Below, one piece after another: positions 43,501 through 44,301 of a stretch of DNA of 44,301 nt (positions are counted from its first letter, which is position 1; every line of letters starts with the position of its first letter). The stretch spans positions 1-44,301 of the forward strand of contig JAGAKI010000030.1 of the NCBI GenBank assembly GCA_017625695.1, written 5' to 3'. Under the pieces are notes generated by a model. It was not told where the DNA came from and ran no database searches. It saw only the letters and a program-made list of their open reading frames with translations. The stretch comes from Clostridia bacterium. GTDB taxonomy: Bacteria > Bacillota > Clostridia > UMGS1840. The translations under genes were made by a program, and so were the position numbers.

Positions 43501-43804
43501 TGAATTCGGGTATAAGAAGAGTGCAAGTATGACTGTGAAGATGGGTGTTCCGGCAAACGGTACTTATCAGTTATCTGCACAGTTCAGCTCTAACGCAAAC
43601 TACGTTTCAAACAGTGAAATTACCAAAGTATTTGTGGATGGCGTAGAAGTTACCTCCTTCCCGCAGTCAAACAAAGTGAACCCGAACTGGTCACCTGCAA
43701 GCGACACTATCCAGTTGACCAAGGGCGACCACGAAATTACCTTGACCATAACTACCTCCTGGAACTTACTGTACATCCACGGTTTGAAACTGGAAGCGAA
43801 ATAA
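37508..43804 (+). CDS. Giant secreted repeat protein with one cysteine per repeat
   Basis: This is a 2098-residue protein. GTG 37508 follows AAAGGAAG and opens a signal peptide (VKRFLSLLLAMTMLASMFTAFAAFA). A short FN3-like module (to ~135; DVLKVFAWDAETLAPL) comes first. Three ~150-residue repeats follow (~139-613), each with ATFNANG, a GQYD segment and VKDF(D/N)CG. Twelve ~85-residue repeats (~614-1670) begin (V/I)(D/N/T)K(F/W) and each carries TDNFYCN or a close variant with the only cysteine of the repeat. The C-terminal ~430 residues hold two carbohydrate-binding-like beta-sandwiches split by a TPTPTPTPTP linker. No SLH, LPXTG or membrane anchor is seen. It is probably a surface-layer or matrix protein. 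Confidence 0.92.
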   Translation: MKRFLSLLLAMTMLASMFTAFAAFAMDGTIVFYNAADNSIATQLDGVDSLYANVTFTANKTGTASVMAAHYDVETGNLLKMELINSVTTTAGVVADYNTPAISVADTDVLKVFAWDAETLAPLTNAGIIERDLLEELPTATVTAIKADADFALNFVADEVTDEQLAFYGDWEADFVFTANKAATFNANGSKDGYLVGQYDEFGPEFVKIPATDLTVSAGAPVSIMEAAGLTVTYRDVVETVKDFDCGVDYSDAYLKANNGLEVSIALVLVNPENGNTYTVAEKAFDFNMPTATVTDIKVAEADFALNFKADEVTESQVATFGDWAADYVVTLSKDATFNANGEKDGYLLGQYDEFGAEWVKIPAADLAITAGAPVKVLETAGMSATYRDVVETVKDFDCGIKFAESFLKANDGVSATVELRIYNPLNPAESYVIGDSITRTWKKPTATVTELDVEAIKDVDLTFALNFKADESTQEQLLMFGDWYADYELTVNKTATFNANGGADGFLSGQYDAWSKNWVSVPFEDATLEANTPVRVMETAAALMGQSGLKLTYADVYNSVKDFNCGLAFTPEFLVANPDLEVTLALKMYNPKNENESYVVGQVYTFTPETIPSIDKFIGKDVTYTHTLETVEANTVTYDFADLFTVIDGVPVKMEDITVTGATYKDGKITVEGFGEKVITVTDNYYCNEATATVTVNEPANVDKFTGNTVTYTHTLDTIEGNTVTFDFAELFTNNGYDVKDITVTGATYADGKVTVEGLGTFTITATDNFYCNEATATVVVNAPDAVDKWSGKAITLTHTLDTIEGGKVTAALTDLFEAIGPVIMSQDVVVTVEGATVNKVASDWTQTTVDFTTPGEYTVTITDNYYCNIATATVTVNEPANVDKFVGKDIEVTHTLDTIESNVYTVNFADLFDTNGYAVKDITVTGATYADGKVTVEGLGTITVTATDNFYCNVATATVTVNEPANVDKFVGKDIEVTHTLDTIESNVYTVDFADLFDTNGYAVKDITVTGGTYADGKVTVEGLGTITVTATDNFYCNVATATITVNEPANVDKWTATNKTIDLTVNTVGVAQTVDFAELFTAVEGAIIKTAEVTVDGGIYADGVITVPGVAGTYTVTVTDNFYCNTATATITVNDAANVDKFVGKAVTYTHTLDTIEANTVTYNFADLFDTNTEYVVKDITVTGATYADGKITVTGIGTFTITATDNFYCNEATATVTVKEPANVDKWTGKTVSKKLAYGENTVTATLDELFTNNGYTTKAAVVGGDGVYENGVVTFTGAGTYTVTITDNFYCNTATATVIVAKADSINKFTAKNPTVQHTLATMDAKAIDVKLGDIFSGTNVVTGNITVTIAGKATTVTAADWANATVTIPGTTGDVTVTINDNYYCNTATGKVILTAPANVTKWTATNKTIDLTVNTVGQNQTFNFADLFTAVNGAYIKSATVTVNNGGSFADGVITVPGKAGTYTVTVTDNFYCNATTATITVNDAANVDKFTGKTVTYTHTLDTIDSNSVTYNFADLFTTNSAYPVKTITVTGGTYANGKITITGTGTKTITATDNYYCNTATATVTIKAPANVTKWTAKSGLAYETDAGVAVTKTLGELFSANGNKIKDANVSVTGATSFTKGATWDKGTVTFNGAGTYTVTITDGFYCTATSATVTVAEKAPAFGWAGVEQHPDANGAINPIEGVSSALAVGTSAQTITVNAPYTGVYLINVNTTASAATTLTVENQTEHYATFDVAAGSNKWALSGTNYKYILLIKGENTLTVTAGANATLNNVTLVALKGQGIGGANGQYTDYRSQLTYNTFECAATTRISNNHNTSALGAGKSITYTVDIPEGYYAIRWTNGMVNAANNTTLEVTADTGFYRELINSQNGWTQGTASDGKIAGIYFRGGSTTVTITNTGSKPVGVYEFRFYPTSSDYFVDMDCVHIAIDSTIPEGNVGGGTVTPTPTPTPTPDVGSEPTAPAELTGASFASAIINPTNMNVGSEKAEFGYKKSASMTVKMGVPANGTYQLSAQFSSNANYVSNSEITKVFVDGVEVTSFPQSNKVNPNWSPASDTIQLTKGDHEITLTITTSWNLLYIHGLKLEAK
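39347..42525 (+). repeat. Twelve tandem ~255-bp coding repeats
   Basis: The repeats encode the ~85-residue modules of the giant protein. Neighbouring copies at ~40157 and ~40412 are nearly identical at the DNA level, with a 255-base period. A 51-base stretch is exactly identical between 40673-40723 and 41729-41779, 1056 bases apart, which points to recent gene conversion or block duplication rather than old divergence. Confidence 0.9.
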
Positions 43805-43847
43805 TCGGTCAAGTATTTCGGTTCTATTGAAAACTTAGTGATACTAC

Positions 43848-43878
43848 AAAACGGACTGTCTTTTTGACAGTCCGTTTT
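43848..43878 (+). terminator. Strong intrinsic terminator
   Basis: A perfect 13-bp stem (AAAACGGACTGTC 43848-43860, loop TTTTT, GACAGTCCGTTTT 43866-43878) and a T run end the giant gene. The rest of the 43805-44130 gap holds only the promoter of the next gene and a small GTTTC/GAAAC hairpin near 44071. Confidence 0.95.
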
Positions 43879-44002
43879 TGTATGCCGTCAAACAGTTCAT
43901 CCGGAAGAATTCAGGGTGGATTTTTTGGTTGGTGATTCTTTGTTTTTTCCGATCGAACGTCTCCGTTTTGGTTGTCAAAATTTGATGGAAAAAAGTTTTT
44001 TC

Positions 44003-44031
44003 TTGACTTTTTTTGAAAAAAACTATATAAT
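44003..44031 (+). promoter_or_regulatory. Promoter of the paralogous secreted protein
   Basis: TTGACT (44003-44008) and a perfect TATAAT (44026-44031) are 17 bases apart, giving a leader of ~95 bases. Confidence 0.88.
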
Positions 44032-44130
44032 AAAAATGTATAAGAGTAAAATAGGGGTTTTTCGTTTCTCATGAAACCTTTGTGAATAAAAATTATCATA
44101 TATTATGAAAGCATGAAAGGAACGCTACGA

Positions 44131-44301
44131 ATGAAAAGATTTTTAAGTCTTCTTCTCACGCTGACCCTTGTGGTTAGTATGATGTCTGGACTCGCTGTAT
44201 CCGCAGCTGTAAACACTACTGTGTTCTACAATGCATCGACCGACGAACAGATTACTTCACTTGATGGCGTAGACAGCATTTATGCAACCACAACCTTCAC
44301 A
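44131..44301 (+). CDS. Paralogue of the giant secreted protein (3' truncated by window end)
   Basis: Only the first 57 codons are in the window. ATG 44131 follows GAAAGGAA. The signal peptide starts with the same residues as the giant protein (KRFLSLLL), and 24 bases of DNA from the second codon are identical. The mature start VFYNASTDEQITSLDGVDSIYA corresponds to VFYNAADNSIATQLDGVDSLYA of the giant protein. The two genes are therefore tandem paralogues, each with its own promoter. What follows the N-terminal module cannot be seen. Confidence 0.88.
   Translation, partial: MKRFLSLLLTLTLVVSMMSGLAVSAAVNTTVFYNASTDEQITSLDGVDSIYATTTFT

Overview
The window looks like a chromosomal segment of a low-to-moderate GC Gram-positive anaerobe of the Clostridia (Bacillota). 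The evidence is strong AGGAGG-type ribosome sites, lipoproteins with a classical lipobox, S-layer homology (SLH) domains, an LCP wall-ligase family protein, an adenosylcobalamin-dependent ribonucleotide reductase, a type III glutamine synthetase, and glutaminyl-tRNA synthetase with AsnA. I cannot place it more precisely from sequence alone.

Region A (1-12031, all plus strand) is a tightly packed run of ten genes for the cell envelope. It holds a truncated secreted Ig-like protein ending in a domain that closely resembles EF-Tu domain 2, a DUF4428-type zinc-ribbon protein, five lipoproteins (one RsiV/DUF3298-like), an SPFH/'virion core' (YdjI-like) protein with three zinc ribbons, a large beta-helix/Ig secreted protein and an SLH-anchored protein. 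The layout suggests a surface or envelope-stress operon.

Region B (12032-13283) has no sizeable gene. It holds two minus-strand tRNA genes (Thr-TGT, then Tyr-GTA) under a near-consensus promoter, two 120-bp direct repeats that each carry the 3' end of the tRNA-Tyr gene plus its terminator, and an array of small hairpins separated by an AGCTAAAT octamer. The array lies between a promoter and the next gene.

Region C (13284-19093) holds a 1601-residue TIR-NACHT (STAND, NLR-like) protein, probably an anti-phage or abortive-infection sensor, followed by an LCP-family protein. Region D (19150-26021, minus) holds a WG-repeat secreted protein, a CopA-type copper ATPase, a DgkA-family lipid kinase and a class II ribonucleotide reductase. 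The reductase has two NrdR boxes 32 bp apart laid over its promoter and a terminator-like hairpin in its leader.

Region E (26287-33357, plus) is a Glu/Gln/Asn cluster: gltX, glnS, asnA and a type III glutamine synthetase. Two copies of a structured interspersed repeat sit directly after the stop codons of gltX and the synthetase. Their stems differ by compensatory base changes, so the fold itself appears to be conserved. Region F (33419-37227, minus) is a four-gene operon: a small membrane protein, a homocysteine methyltransferase-domain protein, a GtrB/DPM-like glycosyltransferase and an M19 dipeptidase.

Region G (37361-44301, plus) encodes a 2098-residue secreted protein with three ~150-residue repeats and twelve ~85-residue repeats, each with exactly one cysteine at a fixed place. 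The start of a paralogue with the same signal-peptide start follows.

The observations I rate highest are the hairpin/octamer array upstream of the TIR-NACHT gene, the covarying interspersed element of region E, the EF-Tu domain-2-like module on a secreted protein, and the one-cysteine-per-repeat surface protein.
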